This document shows, one piece after another, positions 19,978 to 31,317 of a stretch of DNA of 64,000 bases (position 1 is the first letter of the stretch; each line of letters begins with the position of its first letter). A program made the translations under genes and the position numbers. The stretch is from Serinicoccus kebangsaanensis (lineage in GTDB: Bacteria; Actinomycetota; Actinomycetes; Actinomycetales; Dermatophilaceae). Below the pieces are notes generated by a model, which worked only from the letters and a program-made list of their open reading frames with translations, searched no databases and had not been told where the DNA came from. Location of the stretch: NCBI RefSeq assembly GCF_008919445.1, contig NZ_VSLG01000010.1:62001-126000 (forward strand), written 5' to 3'.

Positions 19978-21672
19978 TCACTCGCTCAGGGTGATGGTGG
20001 AGAAGTCCTCCGCCGTCAGCGGGCTGGGCTCCAGCCCCTGGACGTTCGGACCGACCACGATCGCGGGCGGGCTGTGCGAGAGCGGGAGCCCCGGCAGCCA
20101 GTCCTCGCTCATGATGTTGGCGTTGAGCTCCATGTAGAGCTCCTCGCGCGTCGCCTCGTCCGCCTCGGCGTCGGCGGCCTGGAGCTGCTCCTGCAGCTCG
20201 CCGTTCCAGTCGTAGGCACCGGTGCCGAACTGGTTGTCGTCACCGCAGAAGAAGGCGCACAGGAAGTTGTCCGCCGAGTTGAGGTCGCCGGTCCAGCCCA
20301 GGAAGTAGGCCGGTGCGCGCGAGCTCGTCGTGTCGTCGATGTAGCCACCGTTCCACGGCTTGGTGATCGGCTCGACGGTGATGCCGGCCGCCTCCCAGTC
20401 GGTGCGGATCGCGTCGAAGACGCGCTGCGGGTCCGGCATGTACGGCCGGGTGACCTCGGAGGGGTACCACAGCTCGATGGTCAGGTCGGACACGCCGGCC
20501 TCCTCGAGCAGCTCCTGCGCACGCTCGACGTCGTACTCGTAGGGCGCGATGTCACCGTTCCAGCCGCTGACCGTGTCCGGCATGAACTGCGTGGCGACCG
20601 ACGCGCCCTCCGGGAGCTGGCTCGCGACGAACTGCTCGCGGTTGATCGCGTGGTAGAGCGCCTGACGCACCAACGGGTCCTCGAGCTGCTCGTCCGCGAC
20701 CGGGTTCAGCGCCAGGTAGAGCACGTTGAACGGGTCCCGGATGAGCACCTGCTGACCGGCGTCCTCGAGGGCCTGCCAGTCGACCGGGTTGGGCAGGTCG
20801 TAGCCGTTGATGGTGCCGGCCTCCAGCTCCTGGCGGCGGGCGTTCTCGTCCGGGATGATGTTGAAGACGAGGTTCGCGACCCCGGCGGGCTCACCCCAGA
20901 AGTCCTCGTTGCGGGCCAGCGTCACGGTGCCGCCGGCGTTGTCGTAGGACTCGAAGGTGAAGGGTCCGGTGCCGGTCGGGTGCTCCTGCGCATACTCCGG
21001 GAAGACCAGCGCGTCGCCCTCGGCCGCGATGCCGTTGGCGTCGTACTCCTCCATCGCGGCCGGCGAGGAGATGGCGTACGACGACTGCGAGAGCACCATC
21101 GGGAACTTGCCTGTCACCCGGCTGACGACCACCGTGGCGGTGAGGTCGTCGGTCGCCTCGCAGGACTCGTAGAGGCTGTCGTCGCCGAAGCCGAAGTCGT
21201 TGCCGTAGTAGTAGGCCGCCGCGGGGAGCTGACCGGTCTCGTTCTGATCGGCCCAGCGCTCGAAGTTGGCGCAGACCGCCTCGGCGTTGAACTCCGTGCC
21301 GTCGTGGAAGGTCACGCCCTCCTGCAGCTCGAAGGTCCAGGTGAGACCGTCCTCGCTCTCCCAGGAGGTGGCGAGCTCGGGGACACTCTCGGTGCCGCCG
21401 GGCTCGATGCCGATGAGGTTCTGGTAGATCTGGCGGGTCACCCGGAAGGTCTCGCCGTCGCTGGCGTAGAACGGGTCGAACGTCGCCGGGGCGCCTGCTG
21501 CGCCGAAGACGAAGGTCGCGTCGGAGCTCTCGCCGCCGCCGGCCTCCTCCGACGCTCCGGAGCCCTGGTCGTCGCCCTCCGAGCCCGAGTCGCGCTCGGA
21601 CTCGGCACACGAGCTCAGGACGAGGGCCAGAGCTGCACTGGTCGCGGCGATCGCGACCCTGCGGTTCTTCAT
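19978..21672 (-). CDS. dppA: ABC transporter substrate-binding lipoprotein, family 5 (DppA/OppA)
   Basis: A 564-residue extracytoplasmic peptide-binding protein. A lipoprotein signal (residues 1-21, LALVLSSC with lipidated Cys22) is followed by a Ser/Gly/Glu-rich linker. The SBP_bac_5 fold then follows: FDPFYASDGETFRVTRQIYQNLI, then the WTFELQEGVTFHDGTEFNAEAV signature. The ATG at 21672 has GGAGG upstream; longer readings continue over other genes and are false. It heads a five-gene importer operon, and peptide or oligosaccharide cargo cannot be told apart from sequence. Confidence 0.95.
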   Translation of the reverse strand: MKNRRVAIAATSAALALVLSSCAESERDSGSEGDDQGSGASEEAGGGESSDATFVFGAAGAPATFDPFYASDGETFRVTRQIYQNLIGIEPGGTESVPELATSWESEDGLTWTFELQEGVTFHDGTEFNAEAVCANFERWADQNETGQLPAAAYYYGNDFGFGDDSLYESCEATDDLTATVVVSRVTGKFPMVLSQSSYAISSPAAMEEYDANGIAAEGDALVFPEYAQEHPTGTGPFTFESYDNAGGTVTLARNEDFWGEPAGVANLVFNIIPDENARRQELEAGTINGYDLPNPVDWQALEDAGQQVLIRDPFNVLYLALNPVADEQLEDPLVRQALYHAINREQFVASQLPEGASVATQFMPDTVSGWNGDIAPYEYDVERAQELLEEAGVSDLTIELWYPSEVTRPYMPDPQRVFDAIRTDWEAAGITVEPITKPWNGGYIDDTTSSRAPAYFLGWTGDLNSADNFLCAFFCGDDNQFGTGAYDWNGELQEQLQAADAEADEATREELYMELNANIMSEDWLPGLPLSHSPPAIVVGPNVQGLEPSPLTAEDFSTITLSE

Positions 21673-21825
21673 CGTGCCTCCTACGTCATCGATGTCCGGG
21701 CGCGGGTTTGCCCGGTCTAACCGGTGAGAACACCACACCCGGGGCCGGTTGCCAAGGGTGGCGGGCGCTTCGTGACGGGACCGTGACCTGCCCCTACGGC
21801 AACCTGTGGCTGCCAGAATGCCGGG

Positions 21826-22230
21826 ATGCCTGTGATCGCAGCAGTGGCCCTGTGCGACGACCTGGACCGGCCGACGACGGTGCTGGCCGGTCGCCGCAGC
21901 GCGCCACCGGCTCTGGCCGGTGGCTGGGAGTTCCCGGGTGGCAAGGTCGAGCCGTGCGAGCGCGCCGTCGACGCGGCCGTGCGGGAGGCGCAGGAGGAGC
22001 TGGGGGTGAGCGTCCGCCTGGGGGCCAGGATCGGGGGCGACTGGCCGCTGACGCCGCCGTGGGTGATGCAGCTGTGGTGGGCGGTGGTCGAGCCGGGCCA
22101 GCCCGACCCCGCGCCGCTGGAGGACCACGACCTGCTCCGCTGGCTGGTCCGGGAGGAGCTGGAGCAGGTGGCCTGGCTGGAGCACGACCTGCCGATCGTC
22201 CGCCACCTCGCGCCGCTGCTGCACGGCTGA
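21826..22230 (+). CDS. Nudix hydrolase, MutT-like
   Basis: A 134-residue MutT-type pyrophosphohydrolase. The Nudix box is intact ([19 protein letters not shown] followed by EELGV) and ends with the metal-binding REAQEE. By family it removes 8-oxo-dGTP or similar oxidised nucleotides from the pool. Its position ahead of typA matches mutT2 of mycobacteria. CAGAAT six bases upstream of the ATG suggests a leaderless mRNA. It is divergent from the peptide transporter operon. Confidence 0.9.
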   Translation: MPVIAAVALCDDLDRPTTVLAGRRSAPPALAGGWEFPGGKVEPCERAVDAAVREAQEELGVSVRLGARIGGDWPLTPPWVMQLWWAVVEPGQPDPAPLEDHDLLRWLVREELEQVAWLEHDLPIVRHLAPLLHG

Positions 22231-22305
22231 GGACAGGGCTGCGGGCCGGTCCGGCGCCGGACACATGGTGCCGTGAGGTCGCGCCGGGGGTGAGACACTG
22301 GCGCC

Positions 22306-24225
22306 ATGCCCCACGGTGACCCTTCCTCCGGCGTGCCCGCCGCCCTCCGCGCTGACATCCGCAACGTCGCCATCGTGGCGCACGTCGACCACGGCAAGAC
22401 CACCCTCGTCGACGCCATGCTGACCCAGGGCGGAGCCTTCGCCGACCACCGGGGCGAGTCCTCCGACCTGGAGCGGGTGATGGACTCCGGTGACCTGGAG
22501 CGGGAGAAGGGCATCACCATCCTGGCCAAGAACACTGCGATCCGCTACACCGGGGCGGCAGCTCCCGAGGGCGGGATGACGATCAACATCATCGACACCC
22601 CGGGTCACGCAGACTTCGGCGGGGAGGTCGAGCGTGGGCTCTCCATGGTCGACGGGGTGGTCCTGCTGGTCGACGCGTCGGAGGGGCCGCTGCCGCAGAC
22701 GCGGTTCGTGCTCCGCAAGGCGCTCGCCGCCCACCTGCCCGTCGTCCTGTGCATCAACAAGGTGGACCGTCCGGACAGCCGGATCAGCGAGGTGGTGGAC
22801 GAGGTCTACGCCCTGTTCATGGACCTGCTCGACGAGCACGACCCGGCCCAGGTGGAGGCCGCCCTCGACTTCCCGGTGGTGTATGCCTCGGCGAAGGCCG
22901 GGCGGGCGAGCCTCGAGGCACCAGGCGACGGCGAGCTCCCCGAGAGCACGGACCTGGAGCCGCTGTTCGCGACGATCCTGGAGACCGTGCCGGCGCCGAC
23001 CTACACGCCGGGGGCGCCGCTGCAGGCGCACGTGACCAACCTGGACTCCAGCCCTTTCCTGGGGCGGCTGGCGCTGTGCCGCGTGCACGAGGGTGAGATC
23101 CGCAAGGGCCAGCAGGCCGCCTGGTGCCGGCGCGACGGCTCGGTCACCCAGGTCAAGATCACCGAGCTGCTGCTGACCGAGGCGCTGGAGCGCCAGCCGG
23201 CCGACCAGGCCGGCCCGGGAGACATCATCGCGATCGCCGGCATACCGGACATCACGATCGGGGAGACGCTCGCCGACCCCACCGACCCGGTGCCGCTGCC
23301 GCTCATCACCGTGGACGAGCCGGCCATCTCGATGACCATCGGGACCAACACCAGCCCGCTGGCCGGGCGGGTCAAGGGGGCCAAGGTCACCGCCCGTCTG
23401 GTGAAGGACCGGCTGGACAAGGAGCTGGTCGGCAACGTCTCGCTGCGGGTGCTGCCGACCGAGCGCCCCGACTCCTGGGAGGTGCAGGGCCGAGGTGAGC
23501 TGGCGCTGGCGATCCTGGTGGAGCAGATGCGCCGGGAGGGCTACGAGCTGACCGTCGGGAAGCCACAGGTGGTGACCCGTGAGGTCGACGGCGCCCTGCA
23601 CGAGCCGGTGGAGCGGCTCACGATCGACACCCCGGAGGAGCACCTCGGCACCATCACCCAGCTGATGGCCGCACGCAAGGGGCGGATGGAGCAGATGACC
23701 AACCACGGCACCGGGTGGATCCGGATGGAGTACGTCGTGCCCTCGCGCGGGTTGATCGGCTTCCGCACCGAGTTCCTCACCGAGACGCGGGGCACCGGCA
23801 TCGCGCACCACGTCTTCGACGGGTATGCCCCGTGGTTCGGCGAGATCCGCACCCGTCAGTCCGGGTCCCTGGTGTCCGACCGGTCCGGGGTGGCGACCAG
23901 CTACGCGATGTTCAACCTGCAGGAGCGGGGCACGATGTTCCTGGAGCCGACCACCGAGGTCTACGAGGGCATGATCGTCGGGGAGAACTCCCGGGCCGAC
24001 GACATGGACGTCAACATCACCAAGGAGCGCAAGCTGACCAACGTCCGGTCGGCCGGTGCCGACGTGCTGGAGCGGCTGATCCCCCCGCGGGTGCTGTCGC
24101 TGGAGCAGTCCCTGGAGTTCTGCCGGGAGGACGAGTGCGTGGAGGTGACCCCGGAGGCGGTCCGCGTGCGCAAGGTCATCCTGGACGCGAACCAGCGGGC
24201 CAAGGCCGCCCGGTCCCGGGGCTGA
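22306..24225 (+). CDS. typA: Ribosome-associated translational GTPase TypA/BipA
   Basis: A 639-residue EF-G-like GTPase that acts on the ribosome in stress and subunit assembly. The G-domain shows G1 AHVDHGKTT, switch [10 protein letters not shown]3 [15 protein letters not shown]4 NKVDRPD and G5 ASAKAG. Domains II, III and V follow, and the C-terminal domain contains [18 protein letters not shown]. Length and architecture match the family. It is followed after 3 bases by mshB, so the two are probably cotranscribed. Confidence 0.97.
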   Translation: MPHGDPSSGVPAALRADIRNVAIVAHVDHGKTTLVDAMLTQGGAFADHRGESSDLERVMDSGDLEREKGITILAKNTAIRYTGAAAPEGGMTINIIDTPGHADFGGEVERGLSMVDGVVLLVDASEGPLPQTRFVLRKALAAHLPVVLCINKVDRPDSRISEVVDEVYALFMDLLDEHDPAQVEAALDFPVVYASAKAGRASLEAPGDGELPESTDLEPLFATILETVPAPTYTPGAPLQAHVTNLDSSPFLGRLALCRVHEGEIRKGQQAAWCRRDGSVTQVKITELLLTEALERQPADQAGPGDIIAIAGIPDITIGETLADPTDPVPLPLITVDEPAISMTIGTNTSPLAGRVKGAKVTARLVKDRLDKELVGNVSLRVLPTERPDSWEVQGRGELALAILVEQMRREGYELTVGKPQVVTREVDGALHEPVERLTIDTPEEHLGTITQLMAARKGRMEQMTNHGTGWIRMEYVVPSRGLIGFRTEFLTETRGTGIAHHVFDGYAPWFGEIRTRQSGSLVSDRSGVATSYAMFNLQERGTMFLEPTTEVYEGMIVGENSRADDMDVNITKERKLTNVRSAGADVLERLIPPRVLSLEQSLEFCREDECVEVTPEAVRVRKVILDANQRAKAARSRG

Positions 24226-24228
24226 GCC

Positions 24229-25125
24229 GTGCCGCCGCTCCCGGACCTGCGGGCGGGCCTGTCCGCCGCACCGGACCGGCCGCTGCGTCTGGTCGCGGTG
24301 CACGCCCACCCCGACGACGAGACCCTCGCCACGGGGCTGACCCTGGCGCACCACGTCGAGGCCGGTGACGAGGTGCACGTCATCACCTGCACCCTGGGCG
24401 AGGAGGGTGAGGTGATCACCCCGGCGCTGTCGCACCTGGAGGGCAGCGAGGAGCTCGCGGACCACCGCAGGGGCGAGCTGGAGCGGGCCATGGCACGGCT
24501 CGCGGTGCGGCACCACTACCTCGGCGGGCCGCGACCTCGGTGGCGGGACAGCGGCATGGCCGGATCGGCAGCGGCCTCGCACCCCCGGGCCTTCGCCGGT
24601 GCCGACCTGGAGGACGCGGCAGCCCTGCTCGCCCGGCAGCTCGAGGAGCTCGCGCCGGACGTCGTGCTCACCTACGACCCGTGGGGTGGCTACGGCCACC
24701 CCGACCACGTGCAGACGCACCGCGTCACCGCCCGGGCGGTGGAGCTGCTGGCCGCACGCCCCCGGCTGTTCGTCTCTCTCGTCCCGCGCAGCTGGGCGCG
24801 GCAGGACCGGGCGTGGCTCGCCGAGCACGTGCCGGCAGGCACCCGCAGCCCGGCCGGAGGCGTCGCGCAGGTGCCCGGGCCCGAGGACCCCTTCCCGCCG
24901 GGCGTCGTCGACGACGACGCGATCACGCACGTCGTCGTGGACGGGGCAGCCCTGCCGCGCCAGCGCGCGGCCCTGGCCGAGCACCAGACCCAGGTGACCC
25001 TGCACGACGGGTGGTACACCCTGTCCAACGACATCGCGGCGCGGTTGCCCGGCCGCGAGGCCTACGCCGCCTGGCCGGAGGCCCGTGACCTGCTCGTGAG
25101 CCTCCAGGGGGTGCCTGCACCGTGA
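24229..25125 (+). CDS. mshB: PIG-L family deacetylase, probable MshB (mycothiol biosynthesis)
   Basis: A 298-residue zinc deacetylase of the PIG-L/MshB family. The metal site is formed by AHPDDE (residues 26-31) and the later GGYGHPDHVQTH. The CTLGEEGEV motif after it is characteristic of MshB, which removes acetate from GlcNAc-inositol in mycothiol synthesis, the main thiol of actinobacteria. The GTG start lies 3 bases after typA. The stop overlaps the next gene by GTGA. Other PIG-L substrates remain possible. Confidence 0.85.
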   Translation: MPPLPDLRAGLSAAPDRPLRLVAVHAHPDDETLATGLTLAHHVEAGDEVHVITCTLGEEGEVITPALSHLEGSEELADHRRGELERAMARLAVRHHYLGGPRPRWRDSGMAGSAAASHPRAFAGADLEDAAALLARQLEELAPDVVLTYDPWGGYGHPDHVQTHRVTARAVELLAARPRLFVSLVPRSWARQDRAWLAEHVPAGTRSPAGGVAQVPGPEDPFPPGVVDDDAITHVVVDGAALPRQRAALAEHQTQVTLHDGWYTLSNDIAARLPGREAYAAWPEARDLLVSLQGVPAP

Positions 25126-25637
25126 GCCCCACCGAGGCCGACGCCCCGGAGCCGGTGGACCCGGCGGTCTACCGGCTGGCGATGGGCCGGTTCGCCAACG
25201 GGGTGGCCGTCGTCAGCGCGCGGCTGCGCGGTCACGACGTCGCGCTCACCGTGGACTCCCTGACCAGCGTCTCGCTCGACCCGCTGCTCCTCCTCGTCAG
25301 CCTGCATCCCGAGGCGCGGGTCCTCGAGGCGCTGGAGGACGGGTCCGACTTCGGTGTCAGCGTGCTCACCTCCACCCAGCGCGGCGTCGCCGAGTGGCTC
25401 GGGGAGGTGGGGCGTCCCCTGCACGACCAGCTCGGGCGGGTGTCGCACCACCGCGGCGAGGTCACCGGGACGGCCCTGGTGGACGACGCGCTGGCGGCCT
25501 TCGAGTGCCGGACCGTGGACATCCGGGAGGCGGGCGACCACCACCTGGTGCTGGGCGAGGTCGTCGGCCTCGAGGCGCGCCCCACCGACAACCGTGCCCT
25601 GGTGCACTACCGTGGACGGCTCGGGGAGCTGCGCTAG
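25122..25637 (+). CDS. Flavin reductase-like FMN-binding protein
   Basis: A 171-residue flavin reductase domain protein (DIM6/NTAB type). It shows the family opening FANGVAVVSARLRGHDVALTVDSLTSVSLDPLLLLVSLH and the late HHLVLGEVVGLE strand. Such proteins bind FMN and supply reduced flavin to monooxygenases. No partner oxygenase is nearby. The GTG start is translationally coupled to mshB by a 4-base overlap, which may hint at redox or thiol metabolism (inference). Confidence 0.87.
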   Translation: MSPTEADAPEPVDPAVYRLAMGRFANGVAVVSARLRGHDVALTVDSLTSVSLDPLLLLVSLHPEARVLEALEDGSDFGVSVLTSTQRGVAEWLGEVGRPLHDQLGRVSHHRGEVTGTALVDDALAAFECRTVDIREAGDHHLVLGEVVGLEARPTDNRALVHYRGRLGELR

Positions 25638-25687
25638 GCCAGGGCCGCCCGGTGCCTCCCGGACCACCGTGACGACGAGGAGAGCTG

Positions 25688-27517
25688 ATGGCTGACGCCA
25701 GCGATCGACCGGCCACCCTGCGGGAGGAGGGCGACGGCCGCGGCTGGTGGGCCGTCGTCGGTCGGTTGGCCGCGGCGCTGCTCGTGCTCGGGCTCATCTA
25801 CGTCGGCGCGGCGTTCTACTTCAAGGACCGCCCGCCGTCCGGGGTCAGCGTCGCGGGGGTGGACATCGGCTCGCTCACCGACCAGGAGGCCCGGGCCGAG
25901 CTGGGACGCGAGTTCGAGGACCGGACGACCGAGCCGATCGTCGTGGAGCTCGTGCCCGAGGGTGATGGCGGTGCCGGGAGCGAGGCCGAGCCGGTCGAGG
26001 TCGAGCTCGTGCCCGAGGACGCCGGCCTCTCGCTCGACCTGGACCGGACGCTCCGGGGCGTGACCGGACTGTCCTTCAACCCGGCCCGCATGTGGGACCA
26101 CGTGGCGGGGGCGGACGAGGACCTGCCGCTCTACGGCGCCGTGGACCCTGCGGCCCTCGAGGCGACGCTGAGCCGGCTGGCGGAGGACTACGACACCACC
26201 CCTGTCGAGGGGGAGGTCAGCCTGAGCGAGGACGGCGTGCAGGTGGTGGATGCGCAGGACGGTCGCACCCTCGAGGTCGGGGCCAGCGCGGACGCGGTCT
26301 CCGAGGCGTGGACCGAGCAGGTGTGGGACGACCGGTCGGCGACGGAGGGGGAGCGTCGCGTCGCGGGCGTCGCGAGCGGGCAGCGGCCGCAGCTCACGGC
26401 GGAGGAGGTCGAGCGCTTCACCGAGGAGGTCGTGACCCCGGCGCTCGACGCGCCGGTGGTGGTCCAGGCCGGTCGGGGCCGGGGAGAGGGCAGGGAGCGC
26501 GCGGAGGCCCAGCTGGCGCGACGCGACCTGCTGCAGCTGCTGCGGGTCGAGCAGGAGGACGGCTCGCTCTCGCTGGGGGTCAGGGAGAAGGCGACGCTGG
26601 CCCGCATCCGCCAGGACCTCGGACGGCTGGAGCGGGGCCCGCGCGACGCCACCGTCCGGCTCGAGGGCTCGTCGGTGCAGGTCGTCGGCGCCCAGGTGGG
26701 GTATGCCCTGAGGGAGGACGGTCTGGTCGACGCCGTCCGGGCGGCACTGCCGGAGCGGGGGGACGGGCGCACCGTCGAGGCGGAGGTGGAGACGATCGAG
26801 CCGCAGATCCCGACTTCGGTGTCGGAGAACTGGAGCTTCACCCAGATGGCCTCCTTCTCCTCCCAGTTCCCGACCGGGGAGAGCAACGCGGCGCGCACCG
26901 CGAACCTGCGCGCAGGTGTCACCAACGTCAACGGGACCGTGGTCATGCCGGGGGAGCAGTTCAGCCTCGGTGCCGCGCTGGGTGCCATCGAGGAGGCGAA
27001 CGGGTATGTCGAGGCACCGGTCATCGTGGACGGCCGGCTCGTCATGGGCCTGGGTGGCGGCCTGTCGCAGATCTCGACCGTGGTCTTCAACGTGAGCTGG
27101 TTCGCCGGTGTGCAGCTCGATGCCCACACGACGCACTCGTTCTACATCTCCCGGTATCCCGCGGGCCGGGAGGCGACGCTGGCCGTCCCCGTCATCGACA
27201 ACCTGTGGACCAACGACACGAGCACCCCGATCGTGGTGCAGAGCTGGATCAGCGGAGACGAGATCCAGATGGTCTTCCTCGGTGACCGGCAGTACGCCGT
27301 GGAGACGATCGACGGGCCGCGGCGGAACACCACGACCGGGGAGCGGCGTGAGGACGACCGCGCCGACTGCGTGCCGCAGTCCCCGGCGGACGGCTTCACC
27401 ATCCGGAACATCCGGATCCTGCGGCAGGGTGGCGAGGAGGTCGGCCGGGACGACTTCACCACCACCTACGACGCCGCCGACGAGATCATCTGCACGAACC
27501 CGCGCGCCGGCTCCTGA
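25688..27517 (+). CDS. VanW family membrane-anchored cell-wall protein
   Basis: A 609-residue protein with an N-terminal membrane anchor (about 24-45). Two repeats resembling the PG_binding_4 domain follow, starting at [16 protein letters not shown] and IEPQIPTSV boundaries. The VanW domain covers about 375-530, with [32 protein letters not shown] and [16 protein letters not shown]. It is extracytoplasmic and probably binds peptidoglycan; YoaR-type proteins are its relatives. Despite the name, no link to vancomycin resistance is implied. It stands alone between the flavin reductase and ferredoxin genes. Confidence 0.9.
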   Translation: MADASDRPATLREEGDGRGWWAVVGRLAAALLVLGLIYVGAAFYFKDRPPSGVSVAGVDIGSLTDQEARAELGREFEDRTTEPIVVELVPEGDGGAGSEAEPVEVELVPEDAGLSLDLDRTLRGVTGLSFNPARMWDHVAGADEDLPLYGAVDPAALEATLSRLAEDYDTTPVEGEVSLSEDGVQVVDAQDGRTLEVGASADAVSEAWTEQVWDDRSATEGERRVAGVASGQRPQLTAEEVERFTEEVVTPALDAPVVVQAGRGRGEGRERAEAQLARRDLLQLLRVEQEDGSLSLGVREKATLARIRQDLGRLERGPRDATVRLEGSSVQVVGAQVGYALREDGLVDAVRAALPERGDGRTVEAEVETIEPQIPTSVSENWSFTQMASFSSQFPTGESNAARTANLRAGVTNVNGTVVMPGEQFSLGAALGAIEEANGYVEAPVIVDGRLVMGLGGGLSQISTVVFNVSWFAGVQLDAHTTHSFYISRYPAGREATLAVPVIDNLWTNDTSTPIVVQSWISGDEIQMVFLGDRQYAVETIDGPRRNTTTGERREDDRADCVPQSPADGFTIRNIRILRQGGEEVGRDDFTTTYDAADEIICTNPRAGS

Positions 27518-27575
27518 GCGCGCTGCGCCAGGGGGCCGCAGCAGCCCCACGGGTCCGGGACCGCCCCGGACGCCG

Positions 27576-27581
27576 TAGTCT
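27576..27581 (+). promoter_or_regulatory. -10 hexamer TAGTCT of fdxA (leaderless)
   Basis: TAGTCT ends seven bases before the ATG at 27589, so transcription should begin at or next to the start codon. Confidence 0.6.
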
Positions 27582-27588
27582 GTCGCCC

Positions 27589-27915
27589 ATGACGTACGTG
27601 ATCGCCCAGCCGTGTGTGGACCTGAAGGACAAGGCCTGCATCGAGGAGTGCCCGGTCGACTGCATCTACGAGGGAGAGCGCTCGCTCTACATCCACCCCG
27701 ACGAGTGCGTCGACTGCGGAGCCTGCGAGCCGGTCTGCCCGGTCGAAGCGATCTACTACGAGGACGACGTCCCGGAGGAGTGGGCGGACTACTACAAGGC
27801 CAACGTCGAGTTCTTCGACGACCTGGGCAGCCCCGGCGGCGCAGCCAAGATGGGTGTCATCGCCAAGGACCACCCCATCGTCGCGGGCCTGCCTCCGCAG
27901 TCCCACGACGAGTAG
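27589..27915 (+). CDS. fdxA: 7Fe ferredoxin (3Fe-4S/4Fe-4S), FdxA/FdxC type
   Basis: A 108-residue electron carrier. Cysteines C9, C17 and C50 fit the 3Fe-4S ligands; C21, C40, C43 and C46 fit the 4Fe-4S ligands. The residue three after C9 is not Cys, as expected for a 7Fe protein. The acidic C-terminal extension ([18 protein letters not shown]) is the usual actinobacterial tail. It lies 52 bases before citrate synthase; in mycobacteria the homologue donates electrons to 2-oxoacid oxidoreductases and cytochrome P450s. Confidence 0.96.
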   Translation: MTYVIAQPCVDLKDKACIEECPVDCIYEGERSLYIHPDECVDCGACEPVCPVEAIYYEDDVPEEWADYYKANVEFFDDLGSPGGAAKMGVIAKDHPIVAGLPPQSHDE

Positions 27916-27967
27916 CCCCCAGCCGACCTCGACCCCGCGCACGGCCCACCACGACCAGGAGGACCTG

Positions 27968-29272
<1,305 letters not shown>

Positions 29273-29278
29273 TCGGCC

Positions 29279-30115
29279 TCAGCCCACCTCGATGACGACG
29301 GCGGTCGAGGACCCGGCCGCGGGCTGCTCGTCGTCCGACCACTGCCCGGACCCGCGGTCCCAGGTGCGCCCCGCGACGCTGACCGCGCTCACGTCCTCGG
29401 CCTCGGCATGGGCGACCGCCCAGGTGGCCGCCGCCCAGGCCCTGGACCCCTCACCAGGGTCGAGCCGGACCAGCTGCTCCTCGACCTGAGCCTGCATGCC
29501 CAGCTGGGCCAGGGCCTTGTCCGACACCGCCTGGGCCGACCCCGCGCCGGCCGGGTCGCCCAGCCGGCAGGTCAGGTCGCTCCCTCCGCCCTCCTGCCCG
29601 GTGAGGATCGAGGCCAGCACCCGGCCCTCCCACTCGTGGTCGGCGTAGGCGTCGGGGTAGGCGCTGCGCTGCACCTCCTGGGCCACCTCCGTGACGACCC
29701 CCTGGTCCCAGCCCTCGACCTCGATGAGCACGTCGTAGAAGGCGTTGCTCGCATACACCGGGTCGGTGATCTGCTCCACCGTGCCCCAGCCCTGGCTGGG
29801 CCGCTGCTGGAACAGGCCCTGGCTGTCGGCGTCGCCGTAGCGCAGGTTGCGCAGCTTGCTCTCCTGGATCGCGGTGGCCAGCCCGATGGTGGCCGCCCGT
29901 GGGGGAAGGCCGCGCTGCACCGACACAGCTGCGATGGTGGCGGCGTTGGCGGACTGCTCGGGGGTGAGGGACACCTCCCTGCCGGCGGCGGCGAAGGTGC
30001 AGCGGGCGGGAGCCAGCTCGGACGACACCCACCGGGCGCCCAGCACCGCGGCGCAGGCCGTCAGCCCGATCACGAGGACCGGGGCGACGGCGCGGGAGGC
30101 ACGGGAGGGGGGCAC
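29279..30115 (-). CDS. Secreted or anchored lysozyme-like protein of unknown substrate
   Basis: A 278-residue protein with an N-terminal membrane anchor or signal (about 9-30). The central domain resembles the goose-lysozyme/SLT fold: LPPRAATIGLATAIQESKLRN, with a possible catalytic Glu in IQESK, then GDADSQGLFQQRPSQGWG. Homologues are often labelled heavy-metal transporter, which the sequence does not support. A C-terminal WAVAHAEAEDVSAVSVAGRTW segment follows. It may act on peptidoglycan. A GTG start with TAGACT six bases upstream implies a leaderless transcript. Confidence 0.75.
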   Translation of the reverse strand: MPPSRASRAVAPVLVIGLTACAAVLGARWVSSELAPARCTFAAAGREVSLTPEQSANAATIAAVSVQRGLPPRAATIGLATAIQESKLRNLRYGDADSQGLFQQRPSQGWGTVEQITDPVYASNAFYDVLIEVEGWDQGVVTEVAQEVQRSAYPDAYADHEWEGRVLASILTGQEGGGSDLTCRLGDPAGAGSAQAVSDKALAQLGMQAQVEEQLVRLDPGEGSRAWAAATWAVAHAEAEDVSAVSVAGRTWDRGSGQWSDDEQPAAGSSTAVVIEVG

Positions 30116-30121
30116 CGGACC

Positions 30122-30127
30122 AGTCTA
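30122..30127 (-). promoter_or_regulatory. -10 hexamer TAGACT of the lysozyme-like gene (leaderless)
   Basis: The hexamer ends six bases before the GTG start at 30115. Confidence 0.55.
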
Positions 30128-30157
30128 GGGAGGCTGTGGGCGCCCGACCCACTGGCG

Positions 30158-30163
30158 TAGGGT
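30158..30163 (+). promoter_or_regulatory. -10 hexamer TAGGGT of the LOG gene (leaderless)
   Basis: The hexamer ends seven bases before the GTG start at 30171. Confidence 0.55.
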
Positions 30164-30170
30164 CGGCTGC

Positions 30171-30926
30171 GTGCCAGGCAGCGACGACGACCAGCGCCCG
30201 CAGCCCGTGCCCGGCCGACCGGGTCCGCGGGCCACGACCGACCAGCGGCTGCTCGACGACACCGGACCCGTCAGCTGGATGGACTCCGACCCGTGGCGGG
30301 TCATGCGGATCCAGGCCGAGTTCGTCGAGGGCTTCGGCGCGCTGGCCGAGGTCGGGCCGGCCGTGTCCGTCTTCGGCTCGGCACGGACGCCCTCCGACCA
30401 TCCCTACTACGCCCTCGGCGTGCGGGTCGGGGCCGCCCTGGCCGAGGCCGGGTACGCCGTCATCACCGGCGGCGGCCCCGGGACGATGGAGGCCGCCAAC
30501 CAGGGGGCGCGGTCGGCAGGTGGCACCTCGGTCGGCCTGGGGATCGAGCTGCCGTTCGAGACCGGTCTGAACTCCCACGTCGACCTCGGCATCAACTTCC
30601 GCTACTTCTTCGTGCGCAAGACGATGTTCGTGAAGTACTCCGAGGGCTTCGTGGTGCTTCCCGGCGGGGTGGGCACCCTGGACGAGCTGTTCGAGGCGGT
30701 CACCCTCATCCAGACCGGCAAGGTCACCAACTTCCCGATCGTGCTGGTCGGACGCGCCTACTGGGCGCCGATGCTCGACTGGCTCGAGCAGACGTTGCTG
30801 GCCGAGGGGATGATCTCGCCGGGCGACCTGGACCTGATGCGGGTGACCGACGACGTGCAGGAGGTCGTCCGCTGGGTGACGAGCCATCGCCTCGGTCGTC
30901 CGCAGCCGGAGGAACGCGACGTCTGA
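30171..30926 (+). CDS. LOG family protein (TIGR00730), nucleotide 5'-monophosphate phosphoribohydrolase
   Basis: A 251-residue Rossmann-fold protein of the LOG family. The diagnostic motif PGGVGTLDE and the preceding GGGPGTMEAANQGA phosphate loop are both present. Family members cleave cytokinin riboside monophosphates or other nucleotide monophosphates. The N-terminal 30 residues are an extra Pro/Arg-rich stretch. It is the homologue of the gene that precedes the DivIVA-like and tag genes in mycobacteria. Confidence 0.92.
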   Translation: MPGSDDDQRPQPVPGRPGPRATTDQRLLDDTGPVSWMDSDPWRVMRIQAEFVEGFGALAEVGPAVSVFGSARTPSDHPYYALGVRVGAALAEAGYAVITGGGPGTMEAANQGARSAGGTSVGLGIELPFETGLNSHVDLGINFRYFFVRKTMFVKYSEGFVVLPGGVGTLDELFEAVTLIQTGKVTNFPIVLVGRAYWAPMLDWLEQTLLAEGMISPGDLDLMRVTDDVQEVVRWVTSHRLGRPQPEERDV

Positions 30927-30978
30927 CCTCGCAGGGCGGGTTCTGGTCCGCGGGGCCTGACGTGCCATGATCTGTGCC

Positions 30979-31317
30979 GTGATCATCGTCGGGGTTGTGG
31001 CCGCGGTGGTCGCCCTCGGGGCTCTGCTGGCGTGGGCGATCACCCGACGCGACGTGCCCGGGGTGCCCGAGGCGGTCGGCACACAGTCGGCCCGGGCGCT
31101 GGCCGCGGGGCCGGTGGACGCCGCCCAGGTCCACGCCCTCCGCTTCGACCAGGCCGTGCGGGGCTACCGGATGGAGCAGGTCGACGAGGCGTTGCAGCGG
31201 CTGGCGGACGAGCTGGCCGAGCGAGACGCGGAGATCGAGCGGCTGCGGGGCGAGCCGGAGGGGCCGACGACGAGCGAGCGCGAGAGGGGGAGTGATGCAG
31301 CGAGCGAACGACGGTGA
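30979..31317 (+). CDS. DivIVA-domain membrane-anchored protein
   Basis: About 112 residues: one N-terminal membrane helix (IIVGVVAAVVALGALLAWAI), a linker, then a short DivIVA-like domain (ALRFDQAVRGYRMEQVDEALQRL) with a coiled coil ending in Ser/Glu/Arg-rich sequence. DivIVA modules recruit proteins to curved membrane or the division site. The GTG at 30979 was preferred because CATGAT lies seven bases before it, the spacing used by neighbouring leaderless genes. An ATG at 30967 inside that box is the alternative. It overlaps tag by 23 bases in another frame. Confidence 0.82.
   Translation: MIIVGVVAAVVALGALLAWAITRRDVPGVPEAVGTQSARALAAGPVDAAQVHALRFDQAVRGYRMEQVDEALQRLADELAERDAEIERLRGEPEGPTTSERERGSDAASERR

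Noticed and set aside
21673-25005. Very long minus-strand open frame upstream of and in frame with the substrate-binding protein
   Set aside because: It lies opposite mutT, typA and mshB, which are fully supported. The translation is Arg/Gly/His-rich with no domain, typical of GC-rich shadow frames; the lipoprotein signal fixes the real start at 21672.
25688-27517. VanW protein as a vancomycin-resistance determinant
   Set aside because: No vanH, vanA or vanX genes or two-component system are present. VanW-domain proteins are common cell-wall proteins in actinobacteria.
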